Of a stretch of 64,000 nt of DNA, positions 9,135 to 16,577 are shown piece after piece. Where the stretch lies: assembly GCF_900103455.1 (NCBI RefSeq), contig NZ_FNHI01000022.1:62001-126000 (forward strand), read 5' to 3'. The position numbers and the translations under genes are program-made. The notes below the pieces were generated by a model. That model worked only from the letters and a program-made list of their open reading frames with translations, ran no database searches and was not told the origin of the DNA. Position 1 is the stretch's first letter. Every line of letters begins with the position of its first letter. The stretch comes from Streptomyces wuyuanensis (GTDB taxonomy: Bacteria; Actinomycetota; Actinomycetes; Streptomycetales; Streptomycetaceae).

Positions 9135-9719
9135 ATGATCGATGAATTCGCGAAGGACAACCTGCACGGGAGACTGCGGCGGGACCGCAAGGCGCTGCTC
9201 TGGAAACTCGACGGCTTGTCCGAATACGACGCCCGCCGACCTCTGACAGCGACCGGGACCAACCTCCTCGGCCTGGTCAAACACGTGGCCACCGTCGAGG
9301 CCAGGTACTTCGGCGAGGTCTTCGACCGCCCTTCCCCGGAACCGCTGCCCCGATGGCAGGACCACGACGGCATCGATCAGTGGGCGACCGAGGACGAGAC
9401 CCGCGATCAGATCATCGGGTTCTACCGGCGCACGTGGGAACACTCGGACGCGACGATCAACGAGCTCCCCCTCGACGCCCCCGGCCACGTGCCGTGGTGG
9501 CCGGAGCCCTATCCCAACACGAACCTGTTCGCCGTCATGGTCCATGTCCTCGGCGAGTCCATCCGGCATGCCGGGCACGCCGACATCCTGCGCGAGGGCC
9601 TCGACGGCCGGACCGGGGTGCGCGCCGAAAACGAGCAGCAGATCGACGAGGAAGCCCGTGCAGCCTACTGCGCCAAGATCGAGCAGGCTGCCAGGTCGGC
9701 CGCACCAATCGAGGCTTAG
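9135..9719 (+). CDS. DinB family protein (DUF664-type)
   Basis: A 194-residue member of the DinB/YfiT four-helix superfamily, DUF664 subgroup, whose actinobacterial members include mycothiol- and bacillithiol-dependent transferases. The helix with the first metal ligand is NLLGLVKHVATVEARYFGEV; the second ligand pair is in MVHVLGESIRHAGHADILRE (HxxxH). Tryptophan-rich loops (HVPWWPEPYP) are characteristic. The ATG at 9135 gives the normal N-terminus MIDEFAKD; an upstream ATG at 9117 is in frame. The TAG stop at 9717-9719 overlaps the left terminal repeat of the IS5-like remnant, so insertion may have replaced the original end. The reaction is unknown. Confidence 0.8.
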   Translation: MIDEFAKDNLHGRLRRDRKALLWKLDGLSEYDARRPLTATGTNLLGLVKHVATVEARYFGEVFDRPSPEPLPRWQDHDGIDQWATEDETRDQIIGFYRRTWEHSDATINELPLDAPGHVPWWPEPYPNTNLFAVMVHVLGESIRHAGHADILREGLDGRTGVRAENEQQIDEEARAAYCAKIEQAARSAAPIEA

Positions 9720-10096
9720 AGGTCGTCTCACGTGACTCGATGTTCGAGCGGCACGATGCCGGTCGTGGGTGCTGACCTGTCGAAGCGTCCGGTTCCCGAT
9801 GAACAGCCGGCCGCCCCGTTGCTGCCGTCGTTCACGGCTCGTCCGCGAGACGGCGGGACCGCCCCGTGTGACGAGCGGGCCGTGTCACGGCAGTGGTGTA
9901 CGCGCTGACCAGCGGCTGTGCCTGGCGGCATCTGCCGCAGGCGTTCGGCACGTCGCCCGCCACCGCGCATCGCCGCTTCACGGTGTGGACCGTCCGAGAC
10001 GAACGAAAGGGCTCGCACTTCCACGCCTTGCTCGGCCTGGCCGCCGCCTGACCTGCTACAGGAAGCTCGCGAAGCTCACCACGTGAGACAACCTCT
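9718..10096. mobile_element. IS5-like element remnant with intact terminal inverted repeats (MITE-like)
   Basis: The element is bounded by 17-bp inverted repeats with one mismatch: AGAGGTCGTCTCACGTG at 9718-9734, and its complement with T for C at 10080-10096. Between them is a transposase gene reduced to its two ends (see the pseudogene entry). The total length is 379 bp against 800-900 bp for a full IS5-type element of this group. With ends intact but no transposase it is a non-autonomous derivative that a related IS could still move in trans. Both flanking stop codons touch the repeats (TAG at 9717-9719; TCA at 10096-10098 for the minus-strand methyltransferase). Confidence 0.82.
9766..10086 (+). 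pseudogene. IS5 family transposase, internally deleted and frameshifted
   Basis: Three plus-strand fragments in different frames match the two ends of a Streptomyces IS5-type transposase. Fragment one contains AAPLLPSFTARPRDGGTAP. Fragment two (from GTG 9896) reads VYALTSGCAWRHLPQAFGTS then HRRFTVWT, and there it jumps straight to the C-terminal VRDERKGSHFHALLGLAAA. Fragment three gives LTCYRKLAKLTT and the stop at 10086. The whole DDE catalytic core that should lie between TVWT and ERKGSHF is absent, and at least two frameshifts occur. It cannot make an active enzyme. Confidence 0.85.
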
Positions 10097-11007
10097 CAGC
10101 CGCGCCGGGCCGTGTGCACGGTGCGGACCGCCAGCATGAAGCAGTCCGGGCGGTGCATCAGGCCCTCCTCGTCGTCCGGGTCGAGCAGCCGGTCCAGTAC
10201 GGCGGCGTCGTCCGCGTCCAGCCGTCCCTCCAGGGCCCCGCGCTGCCAGGAGAGGCCGGAGACCAGTCCTTCGCGCACGGCGTCGGTGACCGGGGCCGGC
10301 ACGTCGAGGAGGAAGGAGCGGGTGAGGGTCGGCGTGAGGCCGGCGGCCGCGAGCAGGGCGCGCCAGTTCTCGACCTCCGGCTTCGCGCCGGGCAGTGCGG
10401 CGCGCATGTCGGCGAACCAGGCGGCCGCGGCTGCCTCGAGCCGGCTCTCCAGGCCGGGCCGTCCGATGCCGATGTCGCGCGGCAGATGGCGAGCCGGCAG
10501 TCCGCCCTCGAGCAGCGCGAGCAGCCCTCCGGGACGGAGCAGCCCGGCGAGTCCGGTGAGGACGGCGCGCTGGTCACCCACATGGTGGAGGGAACCGCTC
10601 GCCCACACGAGGTCCGCCGGGCCCAGCTCGGCGATGCCCTCGGGGAGTTCGGCGAGGCGGGTGCCGACCCGGTCGCCGAGGCCGGTGCGGTCGGCACGGG
10701 CCCGGGCCAGCTCCAGAAGGCCGGGGGTGGCGTCGACGGCGACGACCTCCGCCTGTGGGAAGACCTCGGCGAGCAGGCAGCTGACCGCGCCGGGGCCGCT
10801 GCCGATGTCGAGGACGCGGCGCACGGATCCGGCGGGGAGCTGCTCCCGCACCCAGTGCGCGACCTCCTCGTACAGCGGGAGGCTGAGTGCGGCCTCGCTT
10901 TCGAGCAGGGTGGCGAACTCTTCCCAGTCGATGTGCGTCGTGTCGTGGCCGTGGTGGCCGCCGTGGGCATGGCCGCCGGCGGGGGTTTCGTGGTCGTGAG
11001 GACTCAT
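10096..11007 (-). CDS. Class I SAM-dependent methyltransferase with His-rich N-terminus
   Basis: A 303-residue protein. The SAM-binding motif I is VRRVLDIGSGPGAVSCLLAE near residue 70, followed by VVAVDATPGLLELARARA (motif with acidic ribose ligand) and ADLVWASGSLHHVGD. The N-terminus, MSPHDHETPAGGHAHGGHHG, is unusually histidine-rich and may bind a metal or be disordered. The start used is the ATG at 11005-11007; the frame stays open further upstream but with no family resemblance. The substrate cannot be assigned. The stop codon lies in the right repeat of the IS5-like remnant. Confidence 0.85.
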   Translation of the reverse strand: MSPHDHETPAGGHAHGGHHGHDTTHIDWEEFATLLESEAALSLPLYEEVAHWVREQLPAGSVRRVLDIGSGPGAVSCLLAEVFPQAEVVAVDATPGLLELARARADRTGLGDRVGTRLAELPEGIAELGPADLVWASGSLHHVGDQRAVLTGLAGLLRPGGLLALLEGGLPARHLPRDIGIGRPGLESRLEAAAAAWFADMRAALPGAKPEVENWRALLAAAGLTPTLTRSFLLDVPAPVTDAVREGLVSGLSWQRGALEGRLDADDAAVLDRLLDPDDEEGLMHRPDCFMLAVRTVHTARRG

Positions 11008-11183
11008 GGCGTCAGCGTGCGCGCCCGAGGACCGGCTTGGCGAGTTTTCTTGCCGTTCCGGCAAAACACGGCGGGCCGCGGGCGTGCGGAGGTGGTGCCC
11101 GGGACCCGGTGCGGGCGACTGCGTCCGCACCGGACCGGCACCCATGACGCATGGCGGGTGCCCGGCGCGGGCACCGGCCGGGG

Positions 11184-11213
11184 GCGGGCACCCGCCACCC
11201 GGCGGGTGCCCGC
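11184..11213. terminator. Strong hairpin terminator
   Basis: A perfect 13-bp stem (GCGGGCACCCGCC / GGCGGGTGCCCGC) with an ACCC loop lies 29 bp beyond the stop of the minus-strand methyltransferase at 11243. It is part of a short run of GGGTGCCCG-type words. Confidence 0.75.
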
Positions 11214-11242
11214 GCGGCGGTGCGGCGCCCGGACAGGAGCTG

Positions 11243-12037
11243 TCAGGAGGCGGCGGCGCGGCGCAGGGCGATGACGCGGTAGCGCGGTTCGGGGCGGGGT
11301 TCGTCCGGGGCGGGCAGCCCGCAGAGTTCGGCGGCGAGCTTCTCGGCGACCGGACCGCGGGCCGTCAGACGGGAGGCGTAGTCCCCACGGAGCAGCGCCT
11401 GGGCGGTGCGCCGGGGCGATCTGCCCTGACCGTGCCCGGTGAAGCGGGTCTCCCCGGCCGGGGCCAGGCCGTGCGCCGCCCCGAACGCCTCGATGCGCTC
11501 GGCCCGGTCGTACGGGGCCAGGGCCCGGTACGGGGCGAGGACCGCCTCGATGTCGTCGCCTGGACCGTGCGCCGCGTCCATGTCCACGGTGGTGACGAAC
11601 ACCCCGCCGGGGCGCAGTACGCGTGCGGCCTCCGCCACGACGGCCCGCGCGTCGCGCACCAGGTGCAGCAGCCACACCGAACTGACCGCGTCCACCGACG
11701 CGTCGGGCAGCGGCAGCCGGCGCGCGTCCGCGAGGATTACGCGCGGGACCCGCCCGGCTGCGGCCCTGGCCATGCCGGGCGCGGAGTCCGCGCCCAGCAG
11801 TCGCAGCCCGGGCCTGGCGAGCCGCTCGGTCACCAGGCCGGTGCCGCAGCCGACGTCGAGGAGCGACCGGGCCGGGTGCGGAACGAGGGAGAGCACCGCC
11901 GCGGCGGCCGCGGCCGCTCGGTGCACCCCTCCGCGCACGGCGTCGTAGAGGGCCGCCTCCAGGTCGTGGTCGAGCAGCGCGTCACGGCCGGCACCGGCGG
12001 AGCCGGCCGAGTCGCGGGACTCTTCGTCGTGCAGCAC
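11243..12037 (-). CDS. Class I SAM-dependent methyltransferase (UbiE/Methyltransf_11 type)
   Basis: A 264-residue methyltransferase. Motif I is SLLDVGCGTGLVTERLA; then come LLGADSAPGMARAAAGR, the motif ILADARRLPLPDASVDAVSS, and EAARVLRPGGVFVTTVDMD. The C-terminal cap includes FTGHGQGRSPRRTAQALL. It starts two bases after the pterin dehydratase stop, so the two are probably one transcript reading toward 11243. The methyl acceptor is unknown, and the link to pterin metabolism is only positional. Confidence 0.87.
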   Translation of the reverse strand: MLHDEESRDSAGSAGAGRDALLDHDLEAALYDAVRGGVHRAAAAAAAVLSLVPHPARSLLDVGCGTGLVTERLARPGLRLLGADSAPGMARAAAGRVPRVILADARRLPLPDASVDAVSSVWLLHLVRDARAVVAEAARVLRPGGVFVTTVDMDAAHGPGDDIEAVLAPYRALAPYDRAERIEAFGAAHGLAPAGETRFTGHGQGRSPRRTAQALLRGDYASRLTARGPVAEKLAAELCGLPAPDEPRPEPRYRVIALRRAAAS

Positions 12038-12039
12038 GG

Positions 12040-12345
12040 TCAGCTCGCGCCGTGGCTCGCCGCGACGGCTTCGACGCGATGAGCGAGCTCGAAATCCTGT
12101 TCGGTGATCGCACCACCAGCGGAATGCGTGTTCACCGTCAGATTGACGGTGTTGTACCCGAGCAGCAGATCGGAGTGGTGGTTCAGTTCCTCCTGGATCT
12201 GGGCGACGTGGACGACGAGCGCGGTTGCCGCGAAGTGGCTGCCGAGCCGGTAGGTGCGGGCGATCCGGTCGCCTTCCTGGGACCAGCCTGGCAGTTCACG
12301 CAGTCTGTCCTCGATCTCCTTCTGGGACAGCGGCTCTGTGGGCAT
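12040..12345 (-). CDS. 4a-hydroxytetrahydrobiopterin dehydratase (PCD/DCoH)
   Basis: A 101-residue protein of the pterin-4a-carbinolamine dehydratase family, which dehydrates 4a-hydroxytetrahydropterin to recycle the cofactor of aromatic amino-acid hydroxylases. The length is exactly typical. The active-site pattern is ELNHHSDLLLGYNTVNLTVN, holding the paired catalytic histidines, with VAQIQEELNHH before it and HSAGGAITEQDFELAHRV after. No aromatic hydroxylase is in the window. It heads a two-gene transcript with the following methyltransferase and is divergent from an Xre regulator across 48 bp. Confidence 0.93.
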   Translation of the reverse strand: MPTEPLSQKEIEDRLRELPGWSQEGDRIARTYRLGSHFAATALVVHVAQIQEELNHHSDLLLGYNTVNLTVNTHSAGGAITEQDFELAHRVEAVAASHGAS

Positions 12346-12393
12346 GGGCGGGCTCCCTCCGGATGTGTCTGTCGGCGACGTTACGGTTCACTC

Positions 12394-13230
12394 ATGACAA
12401 CTGTCGCGCCCGACACGGGAGTAGGGCCACTACTGCGCGGCTGGCGGGAGCGGCGCAGGCTGAGCCAGCTGGAGCTGGCGCTGCGTGCCGGATCCTCGGC
12501 CCGTCACATCAGTTTCGTCGAAACGGGCAGGTCCCGGCCCAGCGAGGAGATGGTCCTGCGGCTGGCCGAGCAGCTCGACGTGCCGGTGCGGGACCGCAAC
12601 GCGCTGCTGCTGGCGGCCGGTTACGCTCCCCGGTTCGCGCGGACGCCGCTCGACGACCCGGCGATGGACTCCCTGCGAGCGGGTGTGGAGCAGCTGCTGC
12701 GCGGCTACGAGCCGTATCCGGCTCTCGTGGTCGACGGCACCTACTCGGTCGTGGCCGCGAACCGGGGCATCGCGATGCTCATGGAGGGCCTTCCGGAGCA
12801 TCTGCTCACGCCTCCGCTGAACGCGATGCGGATCACCCTGCACCCGGAGGGTCTCGCCCCGAGGATCCGCAATCTTCGCGAGTGGCGCGGCCATCTGCTG
12901 GCCCAGATGGAACGCCAGATCGCCCTGGTCCGCTCGAAGGAGCTGCGGGAGCTGTACGAAGAGGTCGCCGCCTACCCGCTCGCGGTCTCCTCCGCCGCCG
13001 GGGTGGCGGCGGAGGAGACCGCGGACGGCGGGGCCGGCGGGGCCGATGCGCCGTACGCGTCCTTCGCGCTGCCGCTGCGGATCGAGCACGACGGCAGGGT
13101 CCTGTCGTTCGTCTCGTCGATCTCGACGTTCAACACGCCGATGGACGTGACCGTCGCCGAGCTGGCCATCGAGACGCTGCTGCCGGCCGACCCCGCGACG
13201 GTGGAGTACCTGCGGTCCCTCACGCCGTAG
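12394..13230 (+). CDS. Xre family regulator with MmyB-like ligand-binding domain
   Basis: A 278-residue regulator. The N-terminal helix-turn-helix (residues about 12-70) includes RRRLSQLELALRAGSSARHI and SFVETGRSRPSEEMVLRLAE. The C-terminal domain is the MmyB-type PAS-like fold, recognisable from YEPYPALVVDGTYSVVAANR and NAMRITLHPEGLAPRI, which in structures binds fatty-acid-like ligands. Family members often regulate a divergently transcribed neighbour; here that is the pterin dehydratase, 48 bp away. The ATG at 12394 is the natural start. Its 3' end overlaps the convergent membrane-protein gene by 11 bp. Confidence 0.9.
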   Translation: MTTVAPDTGVGPLLRGWRERRRLSQLELALRAGSSARHISFVETGRSRPSEEMVLRLAEQLDVPVRDRNALLLAAGYAPRFARTPLDDPAMDSLRAGVEQLLRGYEPYPALVVDGTYSVVAANRGIAMLMEGLPEHLLTPPLNAMRITLHPEGLAPRIRNLREWRGHLLAQMERQIALVRSKELRELYEEVAAYPLAVSSAAGVAAEETADGGAGGADAPYASFALPLRIEHDGRVLSFVSSISTFNTPMDVTVAELAIETLLPADPATVEYLRSLTP

Positions 13231-13639
13231 CCGCGGCGCGCAGCGCCGACCACTGCAGGGCGGCGAAGCAGGCGACGGTGAGCGCCTGGGCCGGTACCCA
13301 GACGGCACCCGCCGTCGTGGGCTCCAGCCAGAGCACCACCGCGGCGATGCCGAGGAGCGCCCATGCCGCGTTGACGTCGACGACGGCCCGGACGGCGGTG
13401 GCGGGCGGCTCCGACCGTGAGGCCAGGAAGCCGATGCCGGCGGCCACGGCGACGAGCAGGGCGCCGAGCGCGGCGAGCAGGCCGCTGTCGATGCCGAGCA
13501 GCCGTCCGAGCGGCCCCGGGGCGACGAGGTAGGCCGCTCCGTTGAGGCCCGTGACGACGGCGTCGAGGGCGAGGAAACGGCGCAGCGTTCCCCGCGGGTC
13601 GGTGGTGCGGGAGAGGCCGGCGAGCAGGGCCTGGGACAT
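13220..13639 (-). CDS. Four-helix small membrane protein, unknown function
   Basis: A 139-residue protein with about four membrane segments: FLALDAVVTGLNGAAYLVA, AALGALLVAVAAGIGFLA, AWALLGIAAVVLWLEP, and a last one near ALTVACFAAL. Such short proteins are common in Streptomyces genomes and have no assigned role. The start ATG lies at 13637-13639 with a GAGG-rich leader (AGGTTGATCCGCC). It overlaps the Xre regulator tail to tail. I do not recognise a named domain. Confidence 0.75.
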   Translation of the reverse strand: MSQALLAGLSRTTDPRGTLRRFLALDAVVTGLNGAAYLVAPGPLGRLLGIDSGLLAALGALLVAVAAGIGFLASRSEPPATAVRAVVDVNAAWALLGIAAVVLWLEPTTAGAVWVPAQALTVACFAALQWSALRAAATA

Positions 13640-14420
13640 GGCGGATCAACCTCCGTCGAGGTGGTGGGAGCGGGTCGGGACCGGGCGCCGGACCGAGTGC
13701 GCCGCTGCGCTGCCCGGGGCCCGATGCCTTCACGATGCCGGGGAAGGGTCACGGGGTCGATTACCCGGGAGGTCATGAAGGGGTCAGGGGGCCATGACGG
13801 GGCCGGGGGACACACGGGCGCGGGACGTCGCGCGGGCGCGGGAGGCCGTACGGGGTCGAGGGTTCTGGCGGCGGTCTCCGCACCCCCGAGGACCAAACCG
13901 CCGGGTCGCGCGGTCGGCACCGTCGTCCGGTTCGCCGCGGCCCGCGTGCCGCGAGCCGGTCTGAGCCGCCGCCCTTGACCTCGGTGGCTCAGACCGGCGC
14001 CTGGTCCGCTTTCGCGGGTGTCGGTGGCCCGTGCCACCCGAAGGCAGTGCCGGACGGCCCCGTGCGGATGGCGGTACGGGCCCTCCGTGACGGCTGCGAC
14101 GGCCCGGACGGGCCGGCGGGCTGCGCCGTACGCCAGGAGGCCGCCGCCGGGCGCACGGCAGGGACCGAAGCGGTGCCCGTCGCAGGGCCGGTGACGAGGG
14201 CCGCGACCGCGCTGCCTGCCGCGCCGGCCGGCAGCGGCCGGCTCACCGGTGCGACGGGGCTCTCCTGACAGGCGGTCATGCCGCCGATGGTGCCACGTCC
14301 GCATCCGGTCGGCGCGCCGGCGCGGCCCTGCTCGCGGGGCCGCGGCGGTCGGGGCGCACCGGCCCGCCGAGCCGGGGGCGGAGGGCCGCCATGCCCTCCG
14401 CCGGCCCGGCTGCGGCGGGG
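13640..14420. other. Long intergenic stretch, no convincing gene
   Basis: In 781 bp I see no frame with a recognisable protein or a good ribosome site. The longest candidates (plus 13661-13978 and 13975-14268, minus 13989-14279) are Gly/Ala/Pro/Arg-rich translations without family features. The region has repeated GGGGCCGG-type words and short dyads. The part just upstream of 13640 should hold the promoter of the small membrane protein. Confidence 0.5.
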
Positions 14421-14585
14421 TCAGTGGGCTTCGTGCGCCCCCGAGTCCCGGCCGTGGGAGTCGGAGTGCTCGGGAGGTTCGGGTTCTCGTTCGGACGCTC
14501 CGGGGGTGCGGTGGTCGTCCGGACCGGTACGGACGACCTCGGCACGGATGAGGGCGTTCACGGCGGCGAGCGGGTCGATGGGCAT
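14421..14585 (-). CDS. Small acidic/His-rich protein, 54 residues
   Basis: A short gene with a textbook ribosome site (AAGGAG, eight bases before the ATG at 14583-14585). The 54-residue product begins MPIDPLAAVNALIRAEVVRT and then becomes charged and disordered, rich in Glu, Pro, Asp and His, ending in HEAH. There is no signal peptide or membrane segment. The amphipathic first 20 residues (alternating Leu/Ile/Ala/Val) could form one helix. I do not recognise a family with certainty; the evidence is the start signal plus a sensible N-terminal helix. Confidence 0.6.
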   Translation of the reverse strand: MPIDPLAAVNALIRAEVVRTGPDDHRTPGASEREPEPPEHSDSHGRDSGAHEAH

Positions 14586-14676
14586 GGCTGTCTCCTTGCG
14601 CTTGACGAGGTGTTCGAGCAGAGATGAACATCCGTTCGAGAGGCGGCACGACGAGATGCCGTTCCCGTACGGGTCC

Positions 14677-15021
14677 TCAGCAGCGCAGGACCACGGACCT
14701 CATGGCCGGGGGCGGGGGCGGAGGGGCGGACACGGCGACTTCGCCGACGTACGGGCCCGGGGCCGCATCCCCCGCCGGCCCGTCCTCGGTCGGCGCGCAG
14801 GTCCGTGCGGTCCGCCCCTCCGCCCGGGCGGGCGGGGGCTGTTGCGTGACGGAGGTGTCCTGCGGTGCCTCTCCCGCGGGGTCGGCGGGCACGGAGGCCG
14901 GCGGGCGATCCGCGCCGGGCGGGGTGACGGCCGTGGCGCCCGCCCGGGTCCCGAGTACGGCGACGAGCACCATCAGGACGGCGAGCACGACACGGTCGGC
15001 ACAGCGCACGGGTCGGGTCAC
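14677..15021 (-). CDS. Small secreted or membrane-anchored Pro-rich protein
   Basis: A 114-residue protein starting at GTG 15021, with AGGAGG at 15030-15035 eight bases upstream. The N-terminus MTRPVRCADRVVLAVLMVLV continues to LGTRAGA, a single hydrophobic segment acting as signal peptide or anchor. The rest is Pro/Ala-rich, low complexity, with one cysteine (RTCAPTEDG) and a C-terminal cysteine, and ends with six prolines near SAPPPPPPAMRSVVLRC. No domain is recognised. It is probably an extracytoplasmic protein. It lies downstream of the permease gene on the same strand but with its own ribosome site. Confidence 0.6.
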   Translation of the reverse strand: MTRPVRCADRVVLAVLMVLVAVLGTRAGATAVTPPGADRPPASVPADPAGEAPQDTSVTQQPPPARAEGRTARTCAPTEDGPAGDAAPGPYVGEVAVSAPPPPPPAMRSVVLRC

Positions 15022-15103
15022 GGGCACAACCTCCTGGACATGCCAGCTGTGCCCGTGCAGCGCCCCCGACGCACCGCCGGTGCCCGGAATCCGCCCTATC
15101 GGG

Positions 15104-16510
15104 CTACGCCCGACCGGCCGAGTCCCCGGCACTCGCCGCCTTCCGGCGGTTCCGTGCGGACATCCACGCGTACACGAGCACACCGGCGAACAGGAACAGC
15201 ACGCCCTGGTAGACGGCGGCGTAGCCGGAACCGGCGACGAGCCAGAGGGAGAAGGCCGCCGCGACCGCCGCGAGCACTCCGTCGCGCACGAGCCGGGCCG
15301 TGCTGACACGGTGCCCCTGGCCCGAGGCCAGCCAGTGGATCTGCGCCGCGGTCGACAGCAGGTAGGGAACCGTCGCGGTGAAGGTCGTGACCAGGACCAG
15401 GACCTCGAACACCCCGCCGGAGCCCGCCGTGTAGTTGTAGACCGTCAGCAGCGAGGCCAGGACGACGGTGACGAGCACCCCGGCGGTCGGCACACCGCGC
15501 CGCTTGCGGGCGAAGAACGCCGGGAAGAGGCCGTCCCGGGCGGCCGCGTACGGGGTCTGCGCGCTGAGCAGGGTCCAGCCGTTGAGCGCGCCGACCATGG
15601 AGACGAGCGCCATGCACGCCACGGCCGTACCGCCCCACGCTCCGCCGAACATGGCGTTGACGGCGTCGGAGAAGGGCGCGGTGGAGCCGGTGAGCTCGTC
15701 GTGGGCGACGGTGCCGAAGACCGCGAGGGTGCCCAGGAGGTAGATCACGGCGGCCCCGGCGGTGCCGAGGATGGTGGCGCGTCCGACGTTGCGCCGGGGG
15801 TCGCGGACCTCGCCCGCGCTGACCGCCGCGGACTCCACGCCGAGGTAGCTGAAGAGCAGGATCGCGGCGGAGGCGGAGAGCGCACCGAGGGTGCCGGAGC
15901 CACTGGCCTCGAACGGCCCGAGGTTGTCCGCGTCGAAGAAGAACAGGCCGCCGACGGCGACGAGCAGCAGCGGCACGAACTTCATGACGGTGGCGACGAG
16001 CTGCACCGCGCCGACGTAGCGGGTGCCCGCCAGGTTGGCCAGGGCGGGCAGCCACTGGAGCAGCAGCGCCGCCGCCATGGTCGCCGGCCTGGAGTCGTGC
16101 AGCGGTACGAGGACGTCGAGGTAGCCGACGGCCGCCACGGCGAGCGCGGCGTTCGACACCCAGGCGGTGATCCAGTAGGACCAGGCGGCGAGGAAGCCGG
16201 CGAAGTCGCCGAAGGCCTCGCGGGCGTACACGTACGGGCCGCCGGTGCGCGGATGGCGTTCGGCGAGTCGGCCGAAGACCAGGGCGAGCGCGATCGCGCC
16301 CACGGTGAGGACGGCGAAGGCGACGAGGCTGACCGTGCCGAAGGGGGCGACGGAGGCGGGCAGCAGGAAGATGCCCCCGCCGATGATGTTGCCCATGACG
16401 AGCGCGGTGGCGACGGGAAGTCCGAAGCTACGCGTGTGCCTGCTGCGCTTCCCGGCCGGCTCCCCGGTGGTGACGGCGGTGGGTTCGGTCCGGGGAACTG
16501 TGGTGGTCAT
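15104..16510 (-). CDS. APC superfamily amino acid permease
   Basis: A 468-residue transporter of the amino acid-polyamine-organocation superfamily, with the basic amino-acid/polyamine antiporter look (AdiC/ArcD-like). About twelve membrane segments are visible. The signature first helix is TALVMGNIIGGGIFLLPASV (the GxGIF substrate loop), followed by GPYVYAREAFGDFAGFLAAW and LFSYLGVESAAVSAGEVRDP. The start is the ATG at 16508-16510, giving MTTTVPRTEP; a GTG frame extends further upstream without support. Substrate and direction of transport are not deducible. It sits alone in the inner membrane. Confidence 0.88.
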   Translation of the reverse strand: MTTTVPRTEPTAVTTGEPAGKRSRHTRSFGLPVATALVMGNIIGGGIFLLPASVAPFGTVSLVAFAVLTVGAIALALVFGRLAERHPRTGGPYVYAREAFGDFAGFLAAWSYWITAWVSNAALAVAAVGYLDVLVPLHDSRPATMAAALLLQWLPALANLAGTRYVGAVQLVATVMKFVPLLLVAVGGLFFFDADNLGPFEASGSGTLGALSASAAILLFSYLGVESAAVSAGEVRDPRRNVGRATILGTAGAAVIYLLGTLAVFGTVAHDELTGSTAPFSDAVNAMFGGAWGGTAVACMALVSMVGALNGWTLLSAQTPYAAARDGLFPAFFARKRRGVPTAGVLVTVVLASLLTVYNYTAGSGGVFEVLVLVTTFTATVPYLLSTAAQIHWLASGQGHRVSTARLVRDGVLAAVAAAFSLWLVAGSGYAAVYQGVLFLFAGVLVYAWMSARNRRKAASAGDSAGRA

Positions 16511-16577
16511 GGGGGGTGGTGCGCCTTTCTCCGTGCAAACCCGAACATGGTCGGGGACGGTTCGGCACCCCGCCAAA

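Noticed and set aside
13989..14279. A 96-residue minus-strand open frame
   Set aside because: It is rich in Ala/Pro/Thr without a domain, has no ribosome site, and lies in a region with several equally open frames in high-GC DNA.
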